A stretch of DNA of 64,000 nucleotides from Agapetus fuscipes (Eukaryota; Arthropoda; Insecta; Trichoptera; Glossosomatidae). The position numbers were made by a program, and so were the translations under genes. The stretch is from NCBI GenBank assembly GCA_951799405.1, contig OX637332.1, forward strand, positions 18,295,001-18,359,000, written 5' to 3'. Shown in pieces: positions 32,114-43,050 of this stretch. Each line of letters starts with the position of its first letter. Position 1 is the stretch's first letter. Below the pieces are notes generated by a model. The model was not told where the DNA came from, searched no databases, and was given only the letters and a program-made list of their open reading frames with translations.

Positions 32114-34754
32114 TTAATTTTAAAATAATTACATCAATTTTGTGAATGTTTTTTTGTAGGTTTGTAATTAAAAATGAAATTAAAACAATTTTGCTAGATA
32201 TGTATTTATGTGCTTGCCGAGGTTTGTATAGGTGGACATAAAAATAAACATTGTTTTAGGACGAAATTTATGATCGGATGGTTGACACTTTTTTATGAAC
32301 TCGTTTCAGAGCGTTTGAGTCGGTTGTTTTATTATCGTGACTGTTTTATCTCCTTTTCAGCAAAGTTTACACATTTGATACAGCAAATTCCTACTATCCG
32401 AAGCTCTGTAATATTTTTTTTATGATTGCATAAAGTTATTCATTATGGCTATATGAAGCAATTTTATTAAAGTGGGGGATGAAAAAAAATGGACACGGAC
32501 AACCATGGTTTTCTCACTCAATTTATGGAATCCATAAATTAATAATTAAGTTTTTTCAAAAAAATCTGCGAAATTAATAAATAAAATTTGCGACTACTAA
32601 AAATTTAAGTTATTAATTTTAGAGATAAACAGGGTGTACCTACCTAATGACAATTTTTTGATAGAATGATTTATTGTTTATTTTTATTAACTTTGGATTA
32701 AATAAATGCATGGCTGCATAATTGTACATGATTTGTAGCTCAGACACTTTCACTTGAAAAGAATAAAAATTGCGAATTATTAAAAAAAAATGCTTCAATT
32801 GAGGAAAATCATAATTTTTAAATAAATATATTTTCATTAATTTTCGCATTGAAAAGTATTTTGTGTAAAAAAAAATGTATTTCATTTGATTGCGCAGAGC
32901 TAAAAGTAGGTGTATAAATTTTTAATACACACGCAAAAATAAAATTCTCAGACAAGGCAAAAAAAAACGAGTGACATTTTGCATTTGCATATAAATTGAA
33001 AAATTATCAGATTCGTGTTTTTTATATTGTTCTTATTTCACGACGGCATTATGCTCTGCTCCAATTGTCGTAAAAACATTACATTAACGTAATTTGAAAA
33101 TGATATTATTAAGGATTGTGTACGGTTACAAGCGCTAGACGTAATGTTCTATTTAGAATAGCACCCCATATACTTCCCGGCAAGCGCGCATTTATCTGGA
33201 AAATGTCACAGTCGACGAAATTGAAGCGAATTTGTCGTCGTTTTGTCGTCTCGCTGACACCAGCCTTAACCCAACACCGCGCTAGCAAAACTATTTCAAA
33301 CCCCTAGACCGACACAACACAGCACTCCTAAACTTCCGCACAGCTCGCCTTTTCCTAGAAAACACTGCTTGGTATTAAACGAAATTTACGAGACTTTACT
33401 ACAGTATTTATAGTATTTTTAAAAAAACCTAATAAAATTTAACATTCTTTAAAGGCGAGATCGCTCAAGAGTTACACGAAGCTTACAGAAAAGGGTGTTA
33501 AATATTTCAATTTGTCGTACACTTAATAAGTAAACTGAACCTACAATTGCTTTGTAAAAACAATAAAATAAGGTTTTTTTTTTATAAAACAAGTATAGGT
33601 AACTAACTGCGTTGTGTTGGTAAAAAAAAAACGTACATGATGGATAAAGGATGAACAAAAATGGAATGTGTCAAAAACAAAAGAAAATCAAACCAAAAAT
33701 TTGATGGACGAGTCCACTATCGCTGACATTAAAAAATTCTCAGAATAAGTTGCGTGTAGACTAAAAAACAGATGACTCAATTAAACAACACAAAATGGGT
33801 CTTATTAAAATCCTAAAAGGATCAATAAATATATCGAGGAATCTAAACAAAAACACATCTTAACAAGCTTGCACCGTTTTTATGGATATTTTTTCATTAC
33901 TTCACATTATTTACTTTTTTATAAGGAGTTTTTTGCTATCCGTTATCTGTGGTATTGTAAAAAAGCATCCATTTAAAGATAACAAACATATTTTTCATAA
34001 TGTAGACATCATTCATACTCTCCTGATTAATATTGCATAAATAATTATCATTTTGAATTAAAATTAAAATCTATGTGAATACACAGATCCTTCGCAAGTT
34101 TGGTAATTTTGGTTCTTGCTTGTACTGGGTGTGCTAAATATCCCCTTGCCGGATCCTTTATTAGCAGGAGCCGTCGTACACCGCAAGCTTCTGGATTAAT
34201 ATTCATGAAATTCGGCAACCAGAATACAACATAATGTTAAGTAATTTTTGTGAGGACGAGACGAGGAATTTTGTTGAATGCATCTCGTTGTGTTTAACAC
34301 TAGGCCGCCTCTTGCATTTTTTATGAAGGCAAAAAGCATCACAAAGGCGCTGAAATTTTGCAAACATGATGTAAAAAAAACTAAATTATGCAGTGTTTTT
34401 TTCTCCGAAAGGTAAATGCTCCAAAATACAACAATGAAAATATATTTAACACAGCTTTGAAAGGATTATCAACATTTTTTTAAATTAAAATTTTCATATT
34501 TGTAATAATATTAGCAAGGTATTTCTTTCGCGAGCATTTATTTAAAAGACCCACTTCAAGAGCCTTCATTTGACTGGGTCATGGATAGTCAGTATCAATT
34601 TCTGAAGCAAAAACTAGTTGTTACGATGGTCGATGAAACTTACTTTATTTTTATTATACCATTTACGAGCGTGTTCTTTTTTGATTTCATTGTAAATTTT
34701 ACCACAGAAGTGAAATTCATAACCACTTTTTTTTTTTTTTTTAAGAAATTCTGT
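32114..34754. other. AT-rich, nothing firmly recognised
   Basis: 33,110-33,350 and 34,135-34,330 are GC-balanced, single-copy in the window and without a recognised ORF. The rest is AT-rich. Confidence 0.35.
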
Positions 34755-34819
34755 GCGGGAGACTCCCTAGATTCTAAAGACTCTAGGGGTCTATGACACT
34801 TGTTGTAGTGCCGCAGAGG

Positions 34820-35047
34820 TGTACGAGCTTGGTCGTCGCTACAAAGCGCCAATACTCAAACAAGACTGTAAGGCTGGATGGACCTTTGGTGACCGGTCAT
34901 TGGTAAAGGTTTATGAATTTTTCAACCCAGCGAAGAGCACATTCGAAATATAAATGGTATATTTTTGTGCTCCGCCGGGATCCGAATCCACAACCTTCCA
35001 TTTACGAGTCCGAAGTGTTGCCACTACGGACTACGGACCGGTCCAAG
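34820..35047 (-). mobile_element. S1 SINE, 3' to a 5S module
   Basis: GAGCTTGGTCGTCGCTAC, GGTGACCGGTCATTGG, CTCCGCCGGGATCCGAATCC, TTTACGAGTCCG. The 3' body is cut; the flank at 34,792-34,822 (CACTTGTTGTAGTGCCGCAG) recurs near 11,160. Confidence 0.85.
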
Positions 35048-35166
35048 ATGCCAACGACACGCGGTGTACCTGAGCGGTTACCCATCCAAGCACTGACCAC
35101 GCCCAATGTTGCTTAACTTCGGTGATCTATGGGAACCGGTGCTTTCAACATGGCTAACGTCGTTGA
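35048..35166 (-). repeat. 5S rRNA-derived module of a composite SINE
   Basis: On the minus strand it starts GTCAACGACGTTAGCCATG, carries GATCACCGAAGTTAAGCAAC and TTGGATGGGTAACCGC, and ends GTGTCGTTGGCAT. The joint to S1 is CTTGGACCGGTCCG, as at 14,238. Differences from the first copy are scattered, so they are separate old insertions of one composite. Confidence 0.85.
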
Positions 35167-35169
35167 CTT

Positions 35170-35225
35170 ACTTTCAGCTATAAGTCTGAAGCGTTAATCA
35201 CTAGACTATGATTGGTCAAATGCTC
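35170..35225 (-). repeat. tRNA-like remnant upstream of the 5S module
   Basis: On the minus strand AGTCTAGTGATTAACGCTTC resembles an S1-type D arm, then TTCAG/CTGAA forms an anticodon-like stem. It stops just before the 5S module. It may be an older tRNA-SINE head. Confidence 0.4.
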
Positions 35226-35569
35226 TAGCCAAACGTAAAACTAAATCTAAATTTGAAGTTTGTAAATTTAAAGAAGCATAATAATATTTGATTATTTGGA
35301 GAAATTGTGGGAGTACTTTGATTAATTATTTAATTAATTAATGGCGTACACAAACAAAAATATCTGTGTACAAATTTTCGAGGTAAAACATTTTGTTTTT
35401 CGACAAAAACTTTCATACTATTACGCTATATGTGTTTATTAGTTAAGAATAATTATTTACAGACGTAATTGTTATTTATCAATTTAGTAATATCAGTCAA
35501 TATCCTGTATTAAAGAATATGTTTAAGGAGATTTGACGTTGCACAAAAGTCATACTACCTACTAACATA
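35226..35569. other. AT-rich, nothing recognised
   Basis: No signal seen. Confidence 0.4.
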
Positions 35570-35780
35570 TGGTATGGCAAGCCTTTGATGACGCTGGGCA
35601 GGTCATGTCCCTTTACAAGATATCGAAAAGTGGCTGAAAACGATAGTTCAGTATGGACATATGATGTTCAGGAGGACTGGAGAAGGATTGGACAGACCAT
35701 AGATGAGACGGCTGGATAATGTTAACCGGAATGCTAGGAGGAGGTGGTTGAACCAGGCATTCAGCAGGAACACTTGAATA
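35570..35780 (+). mobile_element. Non-LTR retrotransposon 3' coding remnant, second family
   Basis: The translated sequence, in broken frames, has W-A-G-H-V followed by a Gly/Arg-rich stretch, R-R-L-D and W-L-N-Q-A-F, the usual post-reverse-transcriptase tail of RTE-like elements. It differs from the 25,403 family. Confidence 0.55.
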
Positions 35781-35879
35781 AAAATGTTTTTTTAAATAAG
35801 AATTTGTTTGTCTGTTAGGTTTTGATGTCAATACATAATATAATTTGTTGATTTTAAAAATGTTATTTGCTGTGTATGT

Positions 35880-36130
35880 TCCTTGACTTATAGGTTAGTA
35901 TGCGGCTGACCACCCATGCTGTAGAAAATGGTTCACTTCGCCAATGTCACCCCTGTTTTCAGGGAAGGTCGGCAAGAGTTGCAACGTGTATGTCCATGTG
36001 AGATTCGGGTTTTTATATTGTAGGACCAAATGCGGCATGTTTAAGCGCGAACTTGTGCATGTCTGCTTGTGAAAGTGCATATAATGTGAATCTTTAATGT
36101 TACATGTATTTTGAAACATAGATTAGATTA
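35880..36130 (+). repeat. R1 repeat, full length
   Basis: CCTTGACTTATAGGTTAGTA start, GGGAAGGTCGGCAAGAG, CATAGATTAGATTAGATG tail. Confidence 0.9.
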
Positions 36131-36724
36131 GATGAGACACTGAGTGAATCAACGAATATCATAGAAAAAAGTAATTTAACATCTATTGTACGTAATATGA
36201 AGTTAAAGTGAAGTAAAATATTCTTCTGAATTTATTCTGGAATACATTTCTACGATTGCTGAATTTTCTCAATCAAATTAAAACTGCGAACAATTCCAAA
36301 ACATCGGGCGAACGAACGAGCGACCAAATATACACCCTAAGCGCAATATTACAAGCTCTAGTTTTGCATGCTATGCTCGGAAAAGACCGTGAAAAGGGGT
36401 TTCAGTGCCGTAGCAATTGGTCAAACCAAACCGTGGAGGACGTCGGGCCACCGCATTGAATCTTTGTAAAACCTGTAGTCGAGCTGTCCCACAAATTGTA
36501 AAATGTAATTTACTAGTATTGTTCGAATAAATAACAAGCTGTGTTTTTTTCAGCTCCGCGGGTAGGCGGTCAGATTGAGCCGGTGTAGATATCTAACTGA
36601 GTTGCGGTCGTATGTATTTTATGTGCTGTAAGGACATTATCCAATTAAAAATACGATTAAAATTTATTTCATAGACTGAAGATACTTTATCTTTTAAACA
36701 TAATACATATCGCCACGCTAAAAA
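36131..36724. other. Unassigned
   Basis: 36,290-36,470 is GC-balanced with a 67-codon ORF that I do not recognise. Confidence 0.35.
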
Positions 36725-36837
36725 AAGCTACTATGCTACACATAATAAAGTGTAACTTCTTGCCGCGTTCTCCCCAAAGGGGTCACATTTGGTAAGTGGA
36801 ACCTATTTATTTTTACAGGTAAGGGGGCCGACCTTAC
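36725..36837 (-). mobile_element. S2 SINE 3' half
   Basis: GCTACACATAATAAAGTG, TCTTGCCGCGTTCTCCCC, TTACAGGTAAGGGGGCCG; 5'-truncated at the LINE joint. Confidence 0.8.
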
Positions 36838-37065
36838 GGAGGACTAAACAGAGCTTACATTTGAGAGCGTGCATTTGCAGTTGCTGGTCCTCTGGCCTGG
36901 AACCACCTGCCACATCATGTGAGAGAGCTAGAGGACCATGGAAAGTTCCGGAATGCACTGAAGACAAGCAAATTTCTGGCATCGTTTGCACCAGCGCCCT
37001 TGGAGTGACTACATCACGAAACGGCGCTATAAAGAAATCATCAACTCATCATCATCATCATCATC
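36838..37065 (+). mobile_element. CR1/Jockey-type LINE 3' end
   Basis: Translation gives V-A-G-P-L-A-W-N-H-L-P with a following F-R-N-A-L-K-T, the usual C-terminal tail after the reverse transcriptase of this LINE group. A stop follows, then ACTACATCACGAAACGGCGC and a (TCA)n tail at about 37,040-37,065. The frame is broken before GPLAWN. Confidence 0.75.
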
Positions 37066-37074
37066 TTACCTTGC

Positions 37075-37335
37075 AGGTAAAACTGAATAAGTGCTTATAA
37101 CTGATTTGAGAAATCGTGGTTTAAACATTTTATTGGGGGTAGCTTCTCATTGTAAGTGAATTTATTATAAACTTTAACTCATGAAAAACTTATTAAATGG
37201 AGGATTTTCACTTTTTTGTGTTTTTTCTCGCATAAAATAGGGAAAAAGCTACATTTAAGAAACCCTTGGCTTATTTGTCACTTATTCAGTTTTAACTTAA
37301 AGGTATCGATATAATAGTAAGATGATGGTTTTGAA
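37075..37335. repeat. MITE-F, uninterrupted copy
   Basis: GGTAAAACTGAATAAGTG at the left and CACTTATTCAGTTTTAACTT at the right are inverted. AAGGTATCGATATAAT after the right arm matches the sequence into which the LTR element at 47,739 inserted. Confidence 0.75.
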
Positions 37336-37354
37336 AGTATCACTATATCGCCAT

Positions 37355-37625
37355 ATTGGTGCTTGTTTGTTCCTACACAGGTTATTTCACATGAAAAATG
37401 TTTGTATATGTACAGGATCTATGTGTCTAAAGAATGCAGGAAATTGATTTTGAAATAACTAAGTTAATCAATTAACAACTGTCACATTATCGTGTTTTCT
37501 TAGCTCAGATTGTTTAGAATGTGATTCTTAAGACATTTTCCTCTCCGTCATAAATCTCCTCGAAAAATGATTTAAAGGTAATCTTTGAATCCAATGTTAG
37601 ATAAACCTTACAAACTCTGAGGGTG
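37355..37625 (+). repeat. MITE-H copy
   Basis: TATTGGTGCTTGTTTGTTCC, GATCTATGTGTCTAAAGAAT, CACATTATCGTGTTTTCTTA, GTTAGATAAACCTTACAAAC. Confidence 0.65.
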
Positions 37626-37708
37626 CGATACGTGTATGTTTGTGAGATGGAATATGAATTTTGAAAGTACATAATAGTAATAAGTACATATCTTTGCAAC
37701 TAAGATCA
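37626..37708 (+). repeat. R1 repeat 3'-end scrap
   Basis: ATACGTGTATGTTTGTGAG and ACATATCTTTGCAACTAAG. Confidence 0.5.
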
Positions 37709-38171
37709 TACAGCATCATTATAATCGTCGAAATTTTTATTTTTAAGTATATGGCACTTTACTGCTAAGTTTTTTTAAGATTCTTTAACAATCTTTAAAT
37801 TTATTGATATCAAAAAAGGTTCAAACAAGGTACTTACTTAGAAAAAATAATCAAACACTGAAAATTAAATCAGCCCATCAAATGTACTGTTTTATATTTA
37901 AACAGGTTATAAATGCTGAGGCTTAAATACCTGTAATGCTGTTAATTTCTTTAAAGATAGTTTGAGATCCAAGAGGAACACAATAAAAGAGTGTTTAAAT
38001 CTTCGGTTATTATCTAAATATCGTTATAAAATAATTAATTTTATAACGATAATCCTAATTCGAAACAGCTTGTCGGTTTCTGCTTGTAGGCATTTTATCG
38101 GAATTAAACATAAGATGGATTTGTTTGGTGACAAAGTGACTAAGCGTAGAGCATATTTGAAAAATAAATGA
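37709..38171. other. AT-rich, nothing recognised
   Basis: No signal seen. Confidence 0.4.
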
Positions 38172-38275
38172 TATTTTTGTGCTCCATCAGAAATCCAACG
38201 ACCTCCCGATTCAGTGTAAACTATTGGTAGGTCGTGGCAAAATCCGAACTATTAACCACTAGACTACGGAACGGT
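38172..38275 (-). mobile_element. S1 SINE head only
   Basis: TTTTTGTGCTCCATCAG, then a degenerate B box and AACTATTAACCACTAGACTA; the body is lost. Confidence 0.6.
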
Positions 38276-38917
38276 GAAAAAGTTCGTCGGTCTGTGTTGT
38301 TGGTCGATCAGTTTGGTTTCCATCTGTAAAACATAAAATATTGTAGTGCCTGAATGGATAGTAAATATTTCTTGCAACGTAAATTATAATCCGTGTTACA
38401 TATTTGCACATAAAATGCGAGAGCAGAGCTGTAGTATTCTTTATAATCAATGCAATACACCACCGTCCAATTTGTACCAATAATCACAACCTGCGACGCG
38501 GTTGGTTCCAAATGAACTAAAACTCATTCACATTTCCGTATTTCTGTCCATTACCTTGTATTTTTATGACCGAGCCCGTGGACTGGCCCAGATTTTTCCA
38601 ATTTACTTTTTTTGCACACGAAACAACAGCTGTATCACTATGGCTTTGCTGCGAAAATATGAATACCTACACGTTTTTATTCGATTTTTTCTTGAAGATT
38701 TTTTTCAGATCAGAAAAAACATGTAAGTAGTTGATATTTTTATGCCAATTAACTCGTATTTTTACGCATTGATGGAAAAATATTATTTTAAGAAAGCTGT
38801 CCCATCAGAATTTTTATTTTTATTTGTTACTTCTAAAGTTGTTGAGGTTCTGTAGGCTTTTTGTGTTTTTTTATAGAAAAAAAAAACATTAAAAAAACTA
38901 AAAAATATTTTTTTTGT
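38276..38917. other. Unassigned
   Basis: No recognised coding sequence; A/T runs near 38,880. Confidence 0.4.
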
Positions 38918-39210
38918 AAATATTTATAAAATTGAAATGGTAAAACATGGTTTTAATTCACTTTATTCTTTTTGTTTTTGCTCGAACATTTTCGCCTAAT
39001 GAGGCATCTTCAGGAGCAGAACGGTTACAAATTTATTTTTATAATTTATTTTTTTTTTAAACAAAAACAATATTCATAGATAAAAAAAAAAAAATTGTAA
39101 ACACAAATGTAAGATTCCAATTCAAACCATGTTTTACCACTTAATTTTTTTAAATATTAAAAAAATGGACTTTCACTGTGTTAACAGATCAATACTAAAA
39201 AATATAAAAA
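38918..39210 (+). mobile_element. P1 Penelope-like end element, inverted arms
   Basis: AATGGTAAAACATGGTTT and AAACCATGTTTTACCAC are inverted arms around 200 bp that contain a hammerhead core. The right end, TGTTAACAGATCAATACT, is the family end also seen at 43,462 and 56,434. Confidence 0.8.
38979..39018 (-). ncRNA. Hammerhead ribozyme motif (P1, copy 1)
   Basis: On the minus strand: helix I UGCUC/GAGCA (5 bp), box CUGAAGA plus one extra U, helix II GCCU/AGGC with loop CAUU, GAAA, helix III half AAUGUU (self-complementary with a wobble), cleavage C. All invariant core bases are present. The 40-nt motif is identical at 56,531. Confidence 0.8.
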
Positions 39211-39904
39211 ATATATATTTATATATATCAGTATCAAAATGTAACAAAGTTGTACAGTGTATGCAATTTGTTGCCAAGTTGTTTCCAAAGTAATTAGATT
39301 GAGCTTGGGAGATTTATTTATTTTCACAGGTAAACGGTCTAGCTTTAGGTACGCCAACAAATTAATTTAAACTGGTAGCTACATAATATCTCTGATAACT
39401 AAAATAAATATTCTCTTAACGGAAAAATCTTTCCAATTCTCGTACTTTTTGTTTTATTTGAAGAAAATACTCATATGAGAAATCATAAATGACAAACTAT
39501 TGTACCGGAATTGTACCTTAGCCCTCTGACTTTGAAAACAAGCAAGCAACAAGGTGAACTTTAGTTCATATTTATATCATTTTTACAAAATATTGAAGTA
39601 GAAAAAAGTTTTTCAATGTTTTTCCAATTCACAATTTTCATTCGGCTGTTATAGCAGTGTGCTTAAATGAAAAAAATATATTCTCCATTTAAGCATTAGG
39701 TATTTTTTTAATGAACTTTATTTTTAAATTACGCATAATTAATGAACGAATTCCAGGAAATTCTATATCTAGATTTTGGCGAGCAACCTATTTTTGTACG
39801 CATTTCAAGTGATTTGCGAATTTTTGCTAGGGAGCGAGCATACACTCTGTTTTCTCTTGTTAGGAATAAAACAACAGAATAGAATTTTTTTAAAAAATAA
39901 TTAA
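39211..39904. other. AT-rich, nothing recognised
   Basis: 39,300-39,360 has a short S2-like ATTTATTTTCACAGGTAAAC word. Otherwise no signal. Confidence 0.35.
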
Positions 39905-40465
39905 AAAGATAATAAAAAACTTTGTTTTAATTCACTGTGAGTTTATTTTCGTAATGCACTACTAGTTTCGGCAGTGCAATATCTGCCATCGAGGGGTGCT
40001 ACCTTAAAACTAACATTAAAATACAAAGATAGAATTTAATCACTTATAGAAGGGGAGGAGGTATAAGGTGGGCGGAGCTTAAGAGGGAACAATGAAAGAC
40101 GAGGGGATGTATTAGGAAAGACAATGTTGTTAATTATATTATTTTCAGAATTTAAATTTTTATGTATCTCAAGATTTTCGAAATTATTCATTATTTTTCC
40201 TTTGTTGGTAATATGGTGTAGGAGTTTTAATTTATAGGAGTGAAATAAATGGTTCGACTCCATGATGTGATTCGCAAATTCCGAGTGGTTGTTACTTGTG
40301 AGGCAGCGGCGATGTTCATCAATTCTCGTTTTGAGATTTTTTGCGGTTTGTCCAATATATTTTATTTCACAATCACCGCACCACATATTGCACTGCCGAA
40401 ACTAGTAGTGCATTACAAAAATAAACTCACAGTGAATTAAAACAAAGTTTTTTATTATTTTTTTT
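39905..40465 (-). mobile_element. P4 Penelope-like element, 5'-truncated, inverted termini
   Basis: Inverted repeats of about 72 bp at 39,911-39,982 and 40,385-40,456 (GCACTACTAGTTTCGGCAG at the inner side) enclose a GIY-YIG coding end. 39,956-39,999 (minus) has a hammerhead-like layout: GCAC/GTGC, helix II GCAG/CTGC, GAAA, palindrome ACTAGT; its CTGATGA box is altered (CTCGATG). This arrangement is typical of PLE insertions. Confidence 0.85.
40036..40386 (-). pseudogene. PLE GIY-YIG endonuclease domain, C-terminal fragment
   Basis: The 116-residue open frame begins C-G-D-C then IKYIGQT, LKTRIDEHRR, FANHIMESNH, and an MNNFENLEIHK helix. This is the YIG half and catalytic Arg region of the GIY-YIG nuclease that follows the reverse transcriptase in Penelope-like elements. 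The GIY half and the whole reverse transcriptase are missing because the frame stops at the inverted terminal repeat. The remaining frame has no stop to its natural end, which points to a recent insertion. Confidence 0.85.
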
Positions 40466-40822
40466 AAATTTTAAAGATTACTTTCACAAAGTTACTGCAA
40501 CAAACCTAGATAATATAACAGAATAGAATATTTAACAGCAGTCATTCGAAGAAATTTAATCTTGCTTACTGGCCCATCCGATGGAAAAGTATTGTAGCAA
40601 CCACCTAGATTATACATTTTCGGAAGCATTACAGTTTACGAATAAGCTTTTTTCCCATAATCATTGATTCGAATTTTATAAAATAAATATTCTTCAACAA
40701 AAATTATTATCTTTTAGAGATGTATAAATGTTTGAAGAACTAATAATTATATCTTAAATGGTTGACCAATATAATCGGGAGGTTTTTTTTTATCCTTCAT
40801 GAGTTCTTTGACTAAATTCGTT
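40466..40822. other. AT-rich, nothing recognised
   Basis: No signal seen. Confidence 0.4.
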
Positions 40823-41047
40823 TGGTGTTATGGCCGAGGGGGTAGAGGCGCATGTTCGACTAACGTATTTGAAACCAAATAACGTTGGTTCGAATCTTGC
40901 GTCTGGCCCACTTGATCATTACTTCGAGCCTGGTTCAAGAGATGACATTGCATGCACACAACCTTCTGCTTTCGCATGAAGACAACTGGACAGGCAAAAT
41001 AGGTTGGTGGATTGCATTCCTTTCCATAAATAAATTTAAAAAAAAAT
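40823..41047 (+). mobile_element. S3 SINE, full length
   Basis: TGGTGTTATGGCCGAGGGGG, GGTTCGAATCTTGCG, GCATGCACACAACCTTCTGC, GCATGAAGACAACTGGACAG, TTGGTGGATTGCATTCC and an A tail. Best plus-strand example of the short subfamily. Confidence 0.9.
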
Positions 41048-41049
41048 TG

Positions 41050-41275
41050 GCTGGTATGAGGTTGGCCTCTCATGCTGAAAAAACATGGCTCATTTTTGTC
41101 AATGCCACCTCGGTGTCAGGGAAAAACGGTAAGGGTTGCAAAGTTTATGTTCATTTAAGGTTTGGTTTATTTTGTTAGACACTGAAGTGTTAGAATGTAG
41201 ACATGCAGCGTTTATATATAAATATGAGCCTTTAATATGAATTTATATTTGCAACTTAGATTAAAGATTGTAAAT
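41050..41275 (+). repeat. R1 repeat
   Basis: GGCTGGTATGAGGTTGGCC, GGAAAAACGGTAAGGGTTGC, GCAACTTAGATTAAAGATTG. It starts where the S3 tail ends. Confidence 0.8.
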
Positions 41276-41389
41276 GATATAGATGGGCTGGATAACAGGA
41301 GGTTCAAGTTATCCCCTCAGAGAAAAAACGAACAAACTCAAAAATTTCTTGAGGTTAACAGCGTTGTGAAAAGTTATTGTATTGGTATA

Positions 41390-41600
41390 TGATGAGTGCA
41401 TGCTGTAAGTATGAATGAAAGCCGTAGTAGAGAAACACCGAGAAAAGAATGGATGGACCAAAGTTCTGAAATAGCGAACAAACGGGATATTCAGAGTCCT
41501 GTCAAAAGCAGAGAATGCATGAACAAAATTATGAATCTGAATGAAATGTAAGAAGTATGCAAGGACCGAAAGAAATGGCGTTTGAACTGCAATATTGGTT
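41390..41600 (+). mobile_element. RTE-type LINE 3' coding remnant
   Basis: Broken frames give T-P-R-K-E-W-M-D, then R-E-C-M-N-K-I-M-N-L-N-E and V-C-K-D-R-K-K-W, parallel to the 25,403 element. Frameshifts and a stop are present. Confidence 0.7.
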
Positions 41601-42124
41601 ATTAAAGCTGTGAATCGTAATTTTACTTAAATTTATTTTTAATCACTTTATATTATTTATGTATGCTTCCTCTTCAACATATTTAACTTGGTTTTCTGGA
41701 GTCATAATTAAATTTAAATCTTTACATTAAAGGAAAACACTCGTTCTAGAAATTGTTCATACCATTGGCAAAATTCAAAAAAATACAAGATAAATGACTA
41801 AATTATTCGTAGGTACTAGAAAAAATATAAATAATATGCCAGAATTTTTTCTAGGATTTATTCAATTGTATTCCATAAAGCGGTTTAAAACGTGCGGCAA
41901 TGGTAAATCTAAAGCAGCAAGTCGCTTTTTCGAGCCGCATCATCATAGGTGAAAATAGCTATAGTGATCACCGATCTTCGATAGAAATGGAACCAAAAGA
42001 AAAAAAAATTGACCTTCACTCGATAAAATGTATTTATTTTCTTGAATGTAGAATTTTGCTTGGTATTTAAGAAGATTTGCAGTACCAGCAATATACAACT
42101 GAAGTATATAATCATTTACCATGT
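41601..42124. other. AT-rich, nothing recognised
   Basis: No signal seen. Confidence 0.4.
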
Positions 42125-42362
42125 TTTAAAATAAAGTTATTTTTTATTAAACGTTGTTTTATTTTCACAATAATATTTTGAATCTCGAGTACTTTCGACC
42201 TTCAATATTCAGGTCATTATCAAGAGTAGTACCTGAATATTGAAGGTCGAAAGTACTCGAAATTCAAAATATTATTGTGAAAATAAAACAACGTTTAATA
42301 AAAAATAACTTGATTTTAAATAAAATGAATTTTCACTGTGTGAATACACAAACCCTACAAAA
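42125..42362. mobile_element. P2 Penelope-like inverted dimer (long palindrome)
   Basis: Arms of about 90 bp, 42,125-42,214 and 42,231-42,322, differ at only a few positions around a 16-nt spacer. Each arm carries helix II GACC/GGTC and GAAAGTACTC; the box reads TTGATAA instead of CTGATGA. The outer end TGTGTGAATACACAAACCC equals the P2 end at 14,985. Confidence 0.8.
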
Positions 42363-42450
42363 TCTATTTACCATGTTGTTCGTATACGGAGGCGATTATT
42401 TGCCAAAAGTTTTACCGTATATTATACGGAGAGGTCTCGCAACAAAATGG

Positions 42451-42645
42451 TCACAGACAACCTATCCATAGACAGCTCAACCATGGACAAATTGATCACA
42501 TGACAGTTTCTCCGTACGACTTTTTGGTCTACGAAATTTTGGTCGCAGACAGCCCGTTCACAGACACATCCGTCACGGAAAATTCAGTCACACGACAGTT
42601 TGTCCACCCGACTTTACGGTCAACGACAATTCAGTCACATACAAT
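42451..42645 (+). repeat. Degenerate minisatellite, period about 15 bp
   Basis: About 13 units of the type TCACANGACAGTTTG start near 42,451, 42,465, 42,480, 42,496, 42,511, 42,527, 42,543, 42,557, 42,570, 42,588, 42,603, 42,620 and 42,635. Confidence 0.75.
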
Positions 42646-42744
42646 AAAGAGTTTACAAACTGCTCCATTGCAGAAAACTACGATAAATCAAAACAGTAAT
42701 AAGGAGAGCAAGTTTCCTTTAATGGCACTGTCATACCGGCTAGG

Positions 42745-42920
42745 CTTACTCGGTCTTCGGGAGCTGGGAAATCCTCACTTTAATTGAAGTGGTTGGCGTA
42801 AGGCCGGCCCCCTTACCTGTAAAAATAAGTAAGTTCCACTCGCCACATGCGAAACCCATCGAGGATAACGCAGCAAGAATTTACACTATATGTGTAACTT
42901 AGTTGCGCTTTTTGTTCCGT
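42745..42920 (+). mobile_element. S2 SINE 3' half inside the minisatellite pair
   Basis: CGGGAGCTGGGAAATCC, GTAAGGCCGGCCCCCTTACC, GCCACATGCGAAACCC, GTGTAACTTAGTTGCG. Confidence 0.85.
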
Positions 42921-42929
42921 TGGGTTGCG

Positions 42930-43050
42930 TCTGTGGACCTAAATTTTGTGTGACCAAAATGGAGTGTGGACAAACTGTTGTGTGACCGATTTGTCCATGG
43001 ACGAGCGGTCGTACACGAGTTAACTGTAACCAATTTGTCGCGCCACGTAA
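42930..43050 (-). repeat. Degenerate minisatellite, inverted copy
   Basis: Its reverse complement reads CCATGGACAAATCGG, TCACACAACAGTTTG, TCCACACTCCATTTTGG, TCACACAAAATTTAGG: the same 15-16 bp unit as at 42,451. Confidence 0.7.

Noticed and set aside
38897..39205. 12-bp ACTAAAAAATAT direct repeat as P1 target duplication
   Set aside because: The right-hand copy is part of the conserved P1 terminus (also at 43,455), so the match on the left may be chance.
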